Positions 5,051-6,654 of a stretch of DNA of 6,654 bases are shown here, piece by piece; positions within the stretch are counted from its first letter, which is position 1; each line of letters starts with the position of its first letter. The stretch covers positions 1-6,654 of the forward strand of contig CAZSEZ010000221.1 in NCBI GenBank assembly GCA_964606015.1. Reading direction: 5' to 3'. The DNA comes from Hyella sp964606015 (GTDB lineage Bacteria; Cyanobacteriota; Cyanobacteriia; Cyanobacteriales; Xenococcaceae). A program made the position numbers and the translations under genes. The notes beneath the pieces were generated by a model. That model was not told the origin of the DNA. It saw only the letters and a program-made list of their open reading frames with translations, and made no database searches.

Positions 5051-6654
5051 TGCTTATTTTCTCCCAAGCTCATGTATTGCTCTACTAAATTGATAATTTC
5101 TTCGTCTTGAAAATTTTCGGCTAGTTGTTGAAGCTTAGCAGCCAATGGACTATAGCTAGAATCCAACTTTTCTAGATACTTTGCTTGCGCTTTGATTTTC
5201 TGCATACTTCCTAACATTGCCAGTTCATAAAGAATCATCATTTCTTCTGAAGGAGGAACGCTCAAAGCTTTCTCAGTCAAGACTTCCAAAGTTTCAGAAG
5301 AATCCTCGACTAGCATTGTTTCTTTGAGACTCCAGACAGTAGGTACTTGATCTGTATCTAGATTTTCCGAGCAAGGAAAGGTGACTTCAAACCAGAATAT
5401 TGAGCCTACACTCAGCTTGCTACTAACTTGTAGTTGACCCCCCATTTTTTCCACTAATTGTTTGGTGATATTCAATCCTAAACCAGTTCCTCCTGACTGT
5501 CGTTGTTTATTACCAACTTGTTCGAAGGGATTAAAAATTTTACTTAATTGTCCTGAGTCAATACCGATGCCTGAGTCTCGAATCTCAAAACATATTGTCT
5601 GATGATTTCTGTCTGAAAAACTTTGGTCAATAGTTGATGATTTTGCCGTAACTTTCAGACTTACCTCCCCTCTATCTGTAAACTTGACAGCATTACTGAG
5701 TAAATTGAGAAGAGTCTGACGAAGTCTTTTTTCATCTGCCCAGATACTAGTCGGTAAAGATGCTGGAACAACATAGCGAAAATCGATTTTTTTCGCCTGG
5801 GCATGGACAATCATCATATCGACGATATCTATTAAGAAATTTTTCAGATTAACCTTTCTAGGATTCAGTACAAGCTTACCAGCTTCAATTTTGGCATGAT
5901 CGAGAATTTCATTAATCAAGTTCAATAAGTGATTGCCACTGCTATGTATAGTTTTCAACCCCTTAATTTGCCTTTCATTAAAAGAACTCTCAGATTCAAG
6001 TAAAGTTTGAGCATAACCAAGAATCCCATTCAGAGGAGTTCTTAATTCGTGGCTCATATTCGCTAAGAATTCACTTTTCGCTAAATTTGCACTATCTGCT
6101 TCTTCCTTAGCTATTGTCATTTCCTGCAACAATTCTGCCTGGGTCAAGGCAACACCTAACTGACTACCCACTTGTCCAATCAGTTTTATTTCATCTGGTC
6201 GCCACTCAATCAATCTGGAGTGATTGTAAGCACTCAAAAGTCCCCATAGTTTTTCGCGAACAAAAATAGGTGCAACTAAATAAGATTTGATTCCAAATTT
6301 TTCTAGAACCTCTAAATGACAAGGAGTAAGATTTGCTTGACTAACATCGCTGACAACAAGGACTTTATTCTCTTGATAAGTTCCTCCTTCATTAGCTTGT
6401 AAGTATGAATCTTGCCATTCTAAATTGACTAATTTGGATAAATTTTCTGATCCAGATTCATAAATAAATCGGCCGCTCCAGTCGGAGGCAAATTTATACA
6501 CTGTAACTCGTTCACAATCAAAACTAATCTTAAGCTCTTCTACTGCAGTAGCGAAAATCTGATTAATATCTAAGCTTTGATGAATATCTTTAATAATTCT
6601 ATTTAACAATTTTTCATATCTATTAGCTTTTTCTAATTTCCCTTTAGCGTACTC
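5047..6654 (-). CDS. GAF-domain sensor histidine kinase, possibly bilin-binding (N-terminus beyond window)
   Basis: The frame stays open to the right edge: 15 codons precede the TTG at 6607-6609, so 535 C-terminal residues are visible and the true start lies outside. Counting from the edge: a charged, probably coiled helix (1-22); a phytochrome-type GAF domain (about 24-172) with RVTVYKF and DWSGRF; HisKA with phospho-acceptor His202 in FLANMSHELRTPLNG; HATPase_c with N-box Asn321, DSGIGI (360-365), F-box FNPF (374-377) and GGTGLGL (388-394). The GAF domain has Cys112-His113 (TPCHLEVLEKF) at the canonical bilin-attachment position and DSYL (82-85) where DXCF would lie. A helical tail (about 430-535) with ILYELAMLG follows and resembles tails of other cyanobacterial kinases; no receiver domain is present. 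The gene overlaps the next one by 4 nt. The visible part has no membrane segment. Kinase identity is near certain; chromophore binding is inferred. Confidence 0.93.
   Translation of the reverse strand, partial: EYAKGKLEKANRYEKLLNRIIKDIHQSLDINQIFATAVEELKISFDCERVTVYKFASDWSGRFIYESGSENLSKLVNLEWQDSYLQANEGGTYQENKVLVVSDVSQANLTPCHLEVLEKFGIKSYLVAPIFVREKLWGLLSAYNHSRLIEWRPDEIKLIGQVGSQLGVALTQAELLQEMTIAKEEADSANLAKSEFLANMSHELRTPLNGILGYAQTLLESESSFNERQIKGLKTIHSSGNHLLNLINEILDHAKIEAGKLVLNPRKVNLKNFLIDIVDMMIVHAQAKKIDFRYVVPASLPTSIWADEKRLRQTLLNLLSNAVKFTDRGEVSLKVTAKSSTIDQSFSDRNHQTICFEIRDSGIGIDSGQLSKIFNPFEQVGNKQRQSGGTGLGLNITKQLVEKMGGQLQVSSKLSVGSIFWFEVTFPCSENLDTDQVPTVWSLKETMLVEDSSETLEVLTEKALSVPPSEEMMILYELAMLGSMQKIKAQAKYLEKLDSSYSPLAAKLQQLAENFQDEEIINLVEQYMSLGENKQ
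5061..5065 (-). promoter_or_regulatory. Ribosome binding site of the REC-HisKA_2 gene
   Basis: GGGAG lies inside the last codons of the upstream kinase gene, 10 nt before the ATG at 5048-5050. It is the clearest Shine-Dalgarno in the window and confirms the overlapping start. Confidence 0.65.

Overview
The window looks cyanobacterial. It is AT-rich, carries five copies of the HIP1 octamer GCGATCGC, and encodes families typical of cyanobacteria: a phytochrome-type GAF histidine kinase, a REC-HisKA_2 kinase, a membrane-anchored SH3b protein, and a tandem-repeat cadherin-like surface protein. A filamentous or colonial species is plausible, but nothing here fixes the genus.

Layout from left to right. 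(1) Positions 1-678, minus strand: the N-terminal 226 residues of a large acidic cadherin-like/tandem-95 repeat protein that runs off the left edge. (2) Positions 679-960: a 282-bp gap holding a strong hairpin, a perfect 16-bp palindrome and a 12-bp direct repeat. (3) Positions 961-2577, minus strand: a likely two-gene operon, an FAD-dependent DAO-family oxidoreductase followed 12 nt later by a GTG-started EVE-domain protein. (4) Positions 2692-2892, plus strand: the only plus-strand gene, a 66-residue two-helix membrane protein divergent from the oxidoreductase. (5) Positions 3022-3549, minus strand: a one-helix membrane protein with a Pro/Glu/Ala-rich linker and a C-terminal SH3b domain. It is preceded by a promoter-like arrangement, GTA-N8-TAC, 20 nt, then TATAAT, which matches the architecture of NtcA-activated promoters. 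(6) Positions 3794-6654, minus strand: a two-gene signalling operon with a 4-nt ATGA overlap. The upstream gene, cut by the right edge, is a GAF-HisKA-HATPase kinase. The downstream gene is a REC-coiled coil-HisKA_2-HATPase protein.

How the genes may work together: only the two kinases form an obvious functional unit. The upstream kinase shows no receiver domain and the downstream protein begins with one, so a relay from the first to the second is the simplest inference. No DNA-binding output is encoded in the visible part. The GAF domain has a Cys-His pair where phytochromes and cyanobacteriochromes attach a bilin, so the system could be light-responsive; this is the most interesting lead here. 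The other genes look like ordinary cyanobacterial chromosome content with no clear shared pathway.
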